Source: Nymphaea colorata
Lineage: Eukaryota > Streptophyta > Magnoliopsida > Nymphaeales > Nymphaeaceae
Direction of reading: 5' to 3'
NCBI RefSeq assembly: GCF_008831285.2
Contig: NC_045146.1
Coordinates: 19,213,149 to 19,277,148 of the forward strand
DNA length: 64,000 nt
Shown: in pieces, positions 1-9,699 of the stretch
Layout: every line of letters starts with the position of its first letter
Position numbering within the stretch: the first letter of the stretch is position 1
Notes under the pieces: model-generated
What the model was told of the DNA's origin: nothing
What the model saw: only the letters and a program-made list of their open reading frames with translations
The model's database searches: none
Program-made: the position numbers and the translations under genes

Positions 1-1120
1 GAGAATTAGAGCATGCTTCGATCACCGAACTTTTTAAATCGAAGATGCTTCATATTGGCACCCGAGAGGGGGGACGAAAAATTTGACTTCATTCCCAATA
101 TTATCGCGTTCGATTGTTTTGGGCTTCAACTTCCTTTTCTCCTGCTGTTCATGCTTACTACCCATCTGAAAGCAATATATTGAAAATTATGGCTAGGAAA
201 AACAAGAAGACAAAGGCGAAATGTAGAACACTAAATGGGAGCATTATCACTGGGTCTCGTGACGGACCATCATCTTTCTTCGTCTCTAACAGAAGAACAT
301 GGTGGCCATCAGATTTGAAGTTAAAATGAAAGCCCAACTCTTTATTACATCATTATGAAAGCTACTAAACTGCTAAAAAAGTGCACTATGTCGTCCTTCC
401 TGGTTTAACCAGAGGATAGCAAGTGTTTTTCCTGTTGCAGAGATAATTTTTATTTTAAATCGAGTTGATCCGCCTAAGTGCCTTGCCTTTGCTGCTGTAT
501 TAGGAACTCATCCAGGTATTGCTTGAGGTAAAGTAAATATTGAATTCGTTTCACATTCTGTTGAATCTTTTGGCGACTCATTAGATAATATGACCAGCCA
601 ATGTTTTTTTTTTCCTTTTTCTGGAGAATAACTTGCCAAGAATTCTTTATCATGATTATTGCAAATGAAATGACGACAACAGTACTGATTGTTCTTAAAT
701 ATCTCACTTCATTAAGATCTATGATATCAACTAGCAACCAAATCGAACCTGCTGATAATAAACAAATAATAAACAGTCACAGAAGAGGTTCCAATTCCTG
801 TCTTATATATTATATCTGTAGAGAGAGAGAGAGAGAGGATTCATTATCATTATGATTAACATAAAATGACGACATGGGTACGGATTGCTTTCAAGTATCT
901 CCATTCGTTAAGATCGCTGACATCAACTACAGAAGAAATCGGCCTCCTGATAAATAACAAATAAGATTCAAAAAAAATAAATTTTGATTAAGCTTGTCGA
1001 ATCTGCATATATAAAATATGGTTTTTTCTAGTATTGTCCGAATAAATATTTCGAGTTCAACGGTGCCTGTTTTGTTTCTTCTAGAAAGAAGTTTCTGATT
1101 TGAAAGGAAACTTATGTTTA
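1..1120. other. intergenic, no gene seen
   Basis: Only short ORFs lacking recognisable motifs are present. A short GA run lies near 821-837. A related dinucleotide run, (CT)n, occurs further on at 1919-1955. I see no splice-bounded exon, RNA gene or transposon ends in this stretch. Confidence 0.5.
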
Positions 1121-1122
1121 CA

Positions 1123-1515
1123 CCATAGTCACAAATAATATCTTACACCATAGTCACAAATAATATCTTAGAGTTTTAAATGGTGAGGTTTTTCTCGGAT
1201 ATAATACTGTGGGCTTGAAAAAAAAGAAAAAAAATGGTACTTTTAGAAAAAAATAGAAAACTAAAAATGAGGAAAAATAAAATAACTGAGAAAATAATAA
1301 GACAAACTTCAAAAGAGAAGTAGATTTGCAACAAATAAAAAATAGAAAAAAAAACTGTTTCGCATTAAAAATGAAAAAAAGTAAAAACATGCGAAAAATA
1401 AACGTGTTCTTTTTCGTTCTTCACGTTCTTTTTTTCAAAAAACGTTTTTTTTTAAATGGCATTTCTTTTTCTCGAGTTTTTTTCGAAAATAACACGTTTT
1501 TTGTGAGTCTATACT
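1123..1515. mobile_element. MULE-like MITE, copy 1 (diverged)
   Basis: This stretch begins with CCATAGTCACAAATAAT and ends near TTTTTGTGAGTCTATAC, imperfect inverted termini. The interior (a GGTGAGGTTTTTCTCGG block, then A-rich sequence, then T-rich sequence) matches the inserts at 4044-4390 and 4942-5332 in the same order. The left terminus is itself duplicated in tandem with a 25-bp period (1123-1145 and 1148-1170). It has no coding capacity. No clean target-site duplication is visible at this copy, so its exact ends are uncertain. Confidence 0.55.
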
Positions 1516-1915
1516 GAAATTTTGGTTAACACCTAGTTGTTTATTTTGTTTGGACCTTCTTTTGTGTATATCTATAATGTAGGACTCATATTCATGTGAT
1601 CGGCCTTAGGTATATCCAGATCCGTAGATCCATTTTCTCTGTATATTGATGGGGCCAAGATAATGGAGTTCAGAATTCTGAGATAACAAAAAAGCCTCTG
1701 TTTCGCGGTTTCCTTTATTTGCTGCTTCATTTCTCAGTTAATTTCCTTTCTTTTTTTCACTTCATCTTTCCTGCGCCTGTTCTTGCTTACCTTAGTTGTA
1801 GCTGACTGCAGCACTTATATAAAGTCTAAGTCAGCTGGTATGTCACCTTGCGATCCAATATGCATTGGATCTAGACCTGATCTGCTTCCACCCAGTGTCA
1901 AAGATCAAAGTTCTT

Positions 1916-1918
<3 letters not shown>

Positions 1919-1955
<37 letters not shown>
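1919..1955. repeat. (CT)n microsatellite
   Basis: An essentially uninterrupted CT dinucleotide run, read directly from the sequence. Confidence 0.95.
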
Positions 1956-1957
<2 letters not shown>

Positions 1958-2721
1958 AAGTTAAAAAGAAAAACCCAATGGCATAAAAACCACATTCAGT
2001 CAGCAGACATACTTGGTTGTTGCCGCCTGCCGGTGGCATAAAGCCCTCCGGCCTAAGATACTCTGGCCCCGGGGTCTACGGCTGCTTTAACTTATGCAAC
2101 GCGCCAACGCTCATAAAAGTCGAATCATGCCTGTCCATCAAACCAGCACGGCAAGATAGTAGCCTATGGCTTACCGACACGTCGTTTTGTTCGCATTTTA
2201 TGTGAGATTACATATACATCTGACATGTTCACAGGCTACCATCTTCCTCCAGAATAAAACGTGAACGCCATTCTGTTCTAAGAACATGAATGAGATCCAA
2301 GGCATCAGCTGACCTCATCGCTGACAACTATCCACAAAGGCATTGGCTCAAAATCGAGATTTCGTATTTTGATCTTGTGGCTGACTCAAGATCCTTAGTT
2401 TGGTGATCTGTTCTTTTCGAAAGTGCATTGACTTAAACTCGAGATTTTTTTTTTTTTTTTTTTGATATTAGGTCAGCTGACTCAAGATCCTTAGTTTCGA
2501 AATCCGTACTTCTGAAAACAAGTTGATCCAGAATCAAGATTTTATATTTTGAACTTAGGTTTGACTCAGGATCCTTGAGTTGATAAACAACAAAATTTAT
2601 GTATGGATCTATTGCAATATTCGTATTCATGTATTTAAGAGCGCTAAAGGACAGGATTTCGACTGAATTTTTTGCATATTGACTTGGATAATAGTGAGAT
2701 CATGCCCACAATTTTGATGGA

Positions 2722-2724
<3 letters not shown>
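1956..2724. other. intergenic, no gene seen
   Basis: A locally GC-richer patch at 2020-2190 has a short open frame but no recognisable motif. A poly-T run lies at 2445-2463. Around 2340-2600 the sentence 'CTCAAGATCCTTAGTTT' recurs in degenerate direct copies. Confidence 0.45.

Positions 2725-2780
<56 letters not shown>
2725..2780. repeat. (TA)n microsatellite
   Basis: A pure TA dinucleotide run of about 56 bases. Confidence 0.95.
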
Positions 2781-2783
<3 letters not shown>

Positions 2784-3381
2784 AGTCATTGATAGAAACC
2801 AGACCAATAGCTTGCCAATAAAAGGACAAAAAATAGACTTTTAAATGTGATATTTAAAATGTTTTTTTTTTCTAAATCTAACCTTACCAATATGATTTTA
2901 AGGATTGATTGATGCAAAATATATATAATAAGTAACAATGAAGGACTCTCGTAGCATCAACATTTTGATCATAAAAAAATCAATATTTTTCATAAAAACA
3001 ACTTGATTCGAAGCATCTCTTATATCAAAATAGTTTTTATAAATATATTAACATGTTTTACGTCTTATTTAAAGTAATTTTTTGACAAAAACTTAAAGAG
3101 TTTGGTTTGTATCTCTGACTTGTGTCTCGTTTTTACCTATATATATTAGATATTAGATGAAGCTCAAAATAGCCAGAAAATTTTAAATCCACAATATATA
3201 TAGATAATATAAGTTTATTGCACATTTCGTGCACTGTATTTTATGGATTTTTTTCAGAAAAAATAATGCCAAAACTAATTTTAGCATTTTTTTGTTTTTC
3301 TTAAACTACACCCAACGTATCTCATAAGAAGGAGGACGAGTCAATAAAATGGGAATTCATTGGCAAAAATAGGGTTGACAA

Positions 3382-3570
3382 TTACCATAAAAAAAAATAA
3401 GAAAAAAAAGTAAGAAACCAAAGAGAAAGAAAAATGACCATTGTATTGGACTCTTGAGCATTCTTCAAACTATAGTCCACAACATAAAGGGCTTCCACAT
3501 ATAGCTGGTTTTCAAAGTCTCCTTCACCAACTGTCCTATTGCTTTTCTTGAGCTCATTTCTAAAAGGCAT
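3382..3570 (-). pseudogene. unrecognised coding-like fragment, intact only in array unit 1
   Basis: The minus-strand frame runs 62 codons from an ATG at 3570 and begins MPFRNELKKSNRTVGEGDFE. The equivalent positions in units 2 (about 4390-4510) and 3 (about 5345-5440) translate similarly up to FENQL. They then meet an extra AT-rich insertion that creates a stop, and the frame is lost. I do not recognise the family. The similarity among units may only reflect their recent duplication, so a true protein origin is not proven. It could be a remnant exon or a chance open frame. Confidence 0.25.
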
Positions 3571-3684
3571 GATGGAAGCTCAAAGGAACCGGAACTCTAG
3601 GCACATACGACATAAGTGTCTTATTTTTAATTATATATATTAGATATTAGATGAAGCTCAAAATGGTCAGACAATTTTAACACC

Positions 3685-3688
<4 letters not shown>

Positions 3689-3746
<58 letters not shown>
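3689..3746. repeat. (TA)n microsatellite
   Basis: A pure TA run inside array unit 2. The same place in unit 1 holds only a short TATATATAG stretch and in unit 3 a shorter run (about 4624-4644), so the tract has changed length since the units were duplicated. Confidence 0.9.
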
Positions 3747-3751
<5 letters not shown>

Positions 3752-4043
3752 ACTGCACATTTCGTGCATGGTATTTTATGAATTTTTTTTCAGAAAACAT
3801 AATGGCAAAACTAATTTTAGCATTTTTTTTGTTTTTCTTAAACTTACACCCAACGTATCTCATATGACCGAGGGCGAAAAAGAAGGAGAGGGTCAATAAA
3901 ATGAGAATTCATTGACAAAAATGAGGTTGACAATTACTAAAGACAGTAAAAAAAGAAAAAAAACAAAAATAAAAAAAGAAGTAAGAAACCAATGAGAAAG
4001 GAAAATGCCTTTTGTATTGGACTCGTGAGTATTCTTCAAACTA

Positions 4044-4390
4044 TAATCACAAAAAACGTTTCGGAGGTTTAAACGGTGAGGTTTTTTTCGAGTATAATAC
4101 GGTGAATTTAAAAAAAAAAAAGTGTAAATTTTAAAAATTATAAAAAACTAAAAATAAAGAAAAATAAAATAAGTGAGAAACTAATTAGACAAGCATCAAA
4201 AGATATATATATTTGCAACAAATAAAAAAACTATTTGACATTAAAAAGAAACTGAAAAAATGAAGAAAGTGAAAAAATGCTAAAAAGGCATGTTTTTAAT
4301 GTTTTTTTTTCAAAATCACGTATTTTTTAAAATTTTAAACGGATTAAATTTATTACATTTTTTTAAAAAACATATTTTCTGTGACTATGG
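4044..4390. mobile_element. MULE-like MITE, copy 2
   Basis: The insert starts TAATCACAAAAAACG and ends TTTCTGTGACTATGG, giving inverted termini of roughly 10-13 bp. It is flanked by TTCAAACTA on both sides (4035-4043 and 4391-4399). The undisturbed sequence TTCAAACTATAG is present once in array unit 1 at 3464-3475, which serves as the empty site. A 9-11 bp target duplication is typical of Mutator-like elements. The interior is A-rich then T-rich and has no coding potential. Confidence 0.75.
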
Positions 4391-4941
4391 TTCAAACTAT
4401 AGTCCAACAATATAAAGGGATTCCACATTTAAATTAGCTGGTTTTCAAAGTCTCCTTCACCAATTGCCCTGTCGTCTTTCTTGAGCTCATTTCTGAAAGG
4501 CATGATGAAAGCTCAAAGGAACGAGGTCTAGGCGCCTACGACGTAGGTGTTTCGTTTTTACCTATATATATTAGATATTAAATAAGGTTCAAAATGGCCA
4601 GAGAGAATTTTAACTCTACAATAAATATATATATATATATATATAATAATATAATTTTACTCCCCATTTCGTGCATCGTATTTTATGGATTTTTTTTTAA
4701 AAAAAATAATGGCAAAACTAATTTTAGCATTTTTTTGTTTTTCTTAAACTACACCCAACTCATCTCATATGAAGGACGGCGAAAGAGAAGGAGAAAGTCA
4801 ATAAAATGAGAATTCATTGACAAAAATGGGTTGACAATTACGAAAGACATTAAAAGAAAACAAAAATAAGGAAAAAGTAAGAAACCAAGGAGAAAGGAAA
4901 ATGCCCTTTGTATTGGACTCGTGAGAGCATTTTTCAAACCA

Positions 4942-5332
4942 TCGTCACAAACAACATCTCATATGTTTAAACAGTCATGTTTTTCTTGGGTATTGTATTA
5001 TATGACAAACTTAAAAAAAAGAGAGAAAAAATATGTAAATTTTAAAAATTTTTAAAAATTAAAAATAAAAAAAATAAAATAAGTGAGAAACTAATAACAC
5101 AAGTATCAAAAGATAAGTAGATTTGCGACAAATAAAAATAGAAAATAAAAAAACTGTTTGACATTAGAAAAACTGAAAAAATAAAAAAAGTGAAAAACCT
5201 AAAAAAACATGTTTTGTTTTTCTTTTTTTTGAAAAACATGTATTTTATTCAAAAACATGTGTTTTTTTTCAAAAAAATGTGTTTTTTAGAATTTTAAACG
5301 GATTAAATTTATCATATTTTCTGTGACTATGT
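4942..5332. mobile_element. MULE-like MITE, copy 3
   Basis: The same element lies at the same site as copy 2 but in array unit 3. It is flanked by TTCAAACCA (4933-4941) and TTCAAACTA (5333-5341), and the right end reads CTGTGACTATG. Because copies 2 and 3 sit at the same position in duplicated units, they most likely come from one insertion that was then copied with the unit. Confidence 0.72.
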
Positions 5333-5480
5333 TTCAAACTATAGTACAACAATATAAAGGGCTTTCACATTTAAATCAGCTGGTTTTCAAAGTTTCCTTC
5401 ACCAACTATCCCTTTCTTGAGCCCAATTCTAGAAGGCATGATGGAAGCTCAAAGGAACGGAGACTCTCGGCACATACGTC

Positions 5481-7000
5481 CTTTCAAATCTCCTCAATCT
5501 CTGTCACATTGAAGAAATAATTTATAATAAAGATGATGTTGGCAATCTTTTGAAGAAATAATTTGATAATAAAAATTAATAATTTGATAATAAACATTAT
5601 GGTGGCAAACTTTTTGAAGAAAGAAATATTAAACGATGAAAAGCAATTGTCCATCGGATGCAGCTTCCTCTTCCACACTTACGGTATCAAACACATTGAC
5701 GACTCGTTCCAGTCTGCTGGTACGCGTCGTTCACCACCAGGACTTGGTCCGATCAAATCCAACGGCTGGTGAGCTGCAGTTGGTGGTGGGCCTTGCGAGG
5801 CAGGTGGGACTTGATTTTGACCGTGTGCTCAAGCGAACACGGTGGAGAGGTAGGCCCACCGGTGGCCGGCTGGCGGCGGCGGTGATCGGTCCAGTTCCCT
5901 ACCATTTTGTCCATGATACTGCTGAATTTGGAAAGTGAGGGAATCTTGAAGGAATGTGAGCTCGGTGGTACCATACCCAGGGTCTTACAATCCATGAAAA
6001 TCCTTCCGCCGCCCTTTTGCCCTTGGGCGTAGCCAGAAACTTTTCATGAACCTCAAAATATTATTTTTCAAAATTTTTATATAAAACAAATGAAATTTTT
6101 TAAAATTTACATATAAATTTAAAAAAAAAAATTAAAGTGACGCCAAGGCCCATGAGATGGGGCCTACCTACACTCCGCCCCAGGTTCTTCGATGAAAATT
6201 CCGAAGCCATACCCTACCCTGTACTCTGTTTTTTTAAGAATAAGAGCCTGAAAAATCTGACCTTCCAGACTTTTTTTTTCACGTTAAATTCCTTGGAATG
6301 TTAGAAAACCGATACGTATCACCAGTCAGACTTGACCGCCTCCCCAGCAGTGTAAAACCGCGTCAGCACTCATCGGTCTGGTCTCGTATCGGAATCCTAG
6401 AAAATTGATACGCATCACCAATGACGATCGGGCTGTATCGGGATTCATCAGCAGTAAAATTAACTACAAAAGAATACTATTTTATTAATACATTGATTAT
6501 CGGTCGAAATTTGGAAGTGGGCCCTTCACAGATTGGCTAGGTAGTGACCCGGTTCGTATGGGTACAATACAAGGCGATACGCGTGGAATTACTCGAAGTC
6601 GGTTGCACATTCTGGGCCCGAACATGCTTTGCGTGTTCGGGTGCACAAAACCCAAGAATAACCTCGTTCAGGAAGTAGAGAAAAAGTCTTATATGAAGAT
6701 GAAATGGAAACGACAAAATTATGCGGAGTCATAGGCCCAAGGGCACTAATTCAATAATATTTTGACCCCTTAAACATGATCCAGGGGCACCAAATAAATA
6801 AGCAAAACAATGGAGACTGCCAATATGTAAATGCATACATTTTGTGGAACTGGGAGGGCAACTGCCTACCCACATGCCCCCCATATATCTCCACCTCTGG
6901 TTGCTCCTCACACGCTCAAGTGGTGGCTTGTAATGCGTGGAACAATGAAGTTTTGATGTTATTTTTTTTTATTATGTGATTTGTTCTTTTAATAAAATAG
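5481..7000. other. intergenic, no gene assigned
   Basis: A GC-rich island at about 5640-6000 has overlapping open frames on both strands, but none shows a family motif. The sequence GAAAATTGATACGTATCACCA-like recurs around 6310 and 6410. I assign nothing here. Confidence 0.4.
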
Positions 7001-7129
7001 ATCAAGCCTATCCTCGAGGTGGATGGTTTCGGAGGGGGTGTTCAAATTAATAATACTGGTGTAAAGGGTCGTTTGGCAGCAGAAACAATTTGTGACTGTC
7101 TTATGAATATGCCTTCAAGATTGAAGCAG
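7001..7129 (+). pseudogene. orphan exon-like segment
   Basis: A 129-base segment is bounded by an AG acceptor (AATAAAATAG, ending at 7000) and a GT donor (CAG then GTTTGC, from 7130). It reads through as 43 codons without a stop in phase 0. The translation begins IKPILEVDGFGGGVQINN and continues with GVKGRLAAETICDCL, which is protein-like, with glycine runs and hydrophobic spacing. I do not recognise the family, and I find no matching neighbouring exons within several kb. It is probably a relic exon or a captured gene fragment; chance is possible. Confidence 0.35.
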
Positions 7130-7303
7130 GTTTGCAAAACACTACAACACAATGTTCCATGAACCGGTCACCATTTGCTTCTAGTCGATCTGATTGTCTG
7201 GACACGTATCAGTTGCCCGAGTTGAGGTCACCCAGTGGCATAGCCACATGGTGACTGGTGTGGGCAGCTTCTTAAAAGTTCTTTAATTTTAAATGGAAAA
7301 CTT

Positions 7304-7430
<127 letters not shown>

Positions 7431-7936
7431 TGTTCCACGAGATTTGAGTATTTTTAAACAAGTGCCCCTCCTGTCAATAAAACATTAGTCATATCATGAG
7501 CTTCGACCAATTAAACCTTGGTCTGCTTGTTAGGTAAGGAGGCTCCACAATCTTTTGTCCACAACAACCTAGAGCTAATCCAATGGTACAAAAATTGTAC
7601 AATCATACTTTACATCTAAAAAAACAATAAAGCTTATCTTCATATACAGTGGACCTTGTTATATGTTGGGGCCCTGTGCTTGTTCGAGTGGTTAAAATGA
7701 CAAAAAAGCCTTTAAAAAAATGAAAAAAATTTATTGTCTTACGAGGACAAAATAGGAAAATAGAAACCTTATTTTTTCCTTATGGTGAGGCAACATGCTG
7801 TGAGAGCCCATGTACTTGAAGGCCTTCTGGTACCCATTTCAAAACAAGCCAAGTTCGAGCCACAAAATAAGGTTATGGGCGGGCCTAACAACTTTTACAG
7901 TAGGGCAGAATTCGACCACCAAATATCAATATTTTG

Positions 7937-7938
<2 letters not shown>

Positions 7939-8028
<90 letters not shown>
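7939..8028. repeat. compound (TA)n-(AAT)n microsatellite
   Basis: TA repeats to about 7975 pass directly into about 18 AAT repeats. The long tyrosine/isoleucine or asparagine frames that cross it are artefacts of the repeat. Confidence 0.95.
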
Positions 8029-8039
8029 CATTGAGTGGA

Positions 8040-9176
8040 CCCAAGGTCAGAGACACAGCCTTTGGCGTGGGCCGAGCCACAGGCATAGGCTGTGGGTCGG
8101 TCCGAGGCTGTCTTCAGTTTGGACCGAGCCAGCATGATACCTAACCCTAGGAGGGAATCTGAATCAAACAAATGTAGTATGTGCCACCCCAGAACATGCA
8201 CTACCATGCACTAATCATAACCTCAACCTCTCGATCTAAATCTAGAAATCTACCAGTCAATGCATTTACTTGGACATTGTGGACCAAATTCTTATAGAAA
8301 TTGACATTTTTTGAATCCCTCACATGAAGATCACATCCATACAGCTGTTAATCAATTAATTAATGGCTTTGCATGTCACAACTTTTGATATATAATCACA
8401 TAGAAATCATGAAATATTGCCATGCCTCGATTTTCGTAGTATAAAATGTACATGCCCGGATTGGGTGAGGAAGGTAGAGAGAAGAGGGTAGTTGGGTCTG
8501 GTGGCACGTGCATGGTGCATCTTGCTACCTTCCACAAGAATGGCTGATAGAAGGTGAAAGAAAAAGATGTATGATCGTTAGTAGAAAACTTAACCCTCTT
8601 TTTCATGCTTTTCAGTTAGAACAATAGTTAAATGAACTAATTTTTACTAGTCATTCATTCCAAATAATGAAGGTCGGGGTCCTACCTTCCAGCAAACTTT
8701 TCATTCAAATCAATAATGAGAAATGACAACTGAGAGAGACTCACTAAAGTTGTCGGCTAAATTTCTTCTAGAAATGTAGAGAGAAATAGTGCAACTTGAA
8801 CTGAATAGTTCAGAGTTCTTAGCATGCAGAGGGATGTAGTAAGAAATCGAATCGGATTAAGAAAATTAATATCTGATTAAGAAATCGAATCAGATGCAGA
8901 TTTAAGAAATAACAAACTATAAAGTTTGGATTTGAATTTGGTTTTAAGTAATTATCATATCACAATGCAGTTCAGATTCGATTTTGTATCTAAAAGTTGG
9001 ATTTTTTTTGGGATGTAAACATGAGTCACACCCAGATCAAATGTTTACATATAATGATTATATTTGTAAAAACAACTATATATGTATATATATATGCCTT
9101 AACTTTTTATTTTATTTTACATATAACTTAAGAGTGAAATGAGCAAACAGAATATGGCAGTTGCTTGAATAAAATT
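8040..9176. other. intergenic, no gene seen
   Basis: Contains a GGGTCGG/GGGCCGAGCC-rich patch (8050-8130), and at 8820-9010 a degenerate run of AATCGAATCGGATT-like words. The latter resemble the AATCCGAATCC words seen at 48000 and at the ends of the element at 61200-63490. No gene is supported. Confidence 0.4.
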
Positions 9177-9631
9177 GGCTCGCGCGAGCCACCGAGTCAG
9201 AAACGTAACCGATCCGAGACGGAGTCCGCTCTTGACAAGCGTGTTTTGGTCACGTGACTCACGTCACGCGAGGGCGACCAGACCTGAGAGTGGCATTATT
9301 GCAGTTTTGTGGATAGGCGTGTCCGGGAGTTAAGGTAGGTAACCAAATATTTATATGGGGCACGAGACTGGCCGCCTCGCCATCACCGAGCTGTCCGTCT
9401 CTCTCTTTCTTCCTCTCTTCCCATTTGCAGGTGATCATCTTTCTCTTTTCTTCCAAGGAGAAGTAATCTCAACCTTCAGGATCCCAATTATCGGTTCTAG
9501 GAGAAGGAAGAGGCCCAGGCAAGATGAAGGAGATCGGCAGAGGAAAAATTTCTCACTCCAATTGATTCGCCCGTGATTTTGCTTCCTCTTGGCGTTTCCG
9601 CTCTTTCTGCAACGGAACTCCGCGGAACAGA

Positions 9632-9640
<9 letters not shown>
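9177..9640 (+). promoter_or_regulatory. promoter-like region with ACGT elements, TATA and CT-rich leader
   Basis: Reading downstream, there is a perfect 14-base palindrome GGCTCGCGCGAGCC (9177-9190). It is followed by GTCACGTGAC (9249-9258), a G-box palindrome, and directly by TCACGTCACG, an ACGT-core site of the kind bound by bZIP factors. A TATA-like TATTTATATGG lies at about 9348-9358, followed by CT-rich leader sequence to about 9640 that is typical of plant 5' UTRs. No recognisable coding region follows within 3 kb. It may drive the reductase gene that starts at 13083 through a long 5'-UTR intron, or a non-coding RNA. The promoter assignment is inference from motifs. Confidence 0.4.
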
Positions 9641-9678
<38 letters not shown>

Positions 9679-9682
9679 GATC
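9633..9682. repeat. (CT)n-(ATCT)n microsatellite
   Basis: A CT dinucleotide run is followed by several ATCT tetranucleotides. It lies at the downstream edge of the promoter-like region. Confidence 0.9.
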
Positions 9683-9699
9683 TATGCGTTTGAAGAGCA

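Larger units (their letters stand above)
3121..5480. repeat. three-unit tandem array, two units carrying MITEs
   Basis: Three direct units share the same order of landmarks: GTCTCGTTTTTACCTATATA, then a CATTTCGTGCA block, a CAATAAAATGAGAATTC block, TTCAAACTATAG, and finally GGCATGATGGAAGCTCAAAG. The approximate units are 3121-3612 (about 490 bp), 3613-4543 (about 930 bp) and 4544-5480 (about 935 bp). The size difference comes mostly from a MITE of about 350-390 bp present in units 2 and 3 and absent from unit 1, plus AT-run expansion. Unit 1 carries an open minus-strand frame (3382-3570) that is interrupted in the other two. Confidence 0.8.

Noticed and set aside
5636-5995. Overlapping open frames on both strands in a GC-rich patch
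   Set aside because: Stop codons are rarer in GC-rich sequence. Neither frame resembles a known protein and I found no splice or promoter signals.
7782-8137. Open frames of alternating Tyr/Ile or long Asn/Ile runs
   Set aside because: They are translations of the (TA)n and (AAT)n microsatellites. Similar frames at 16544-16876, 31145-31418 and 49402-49695 were rejected for the same reason.
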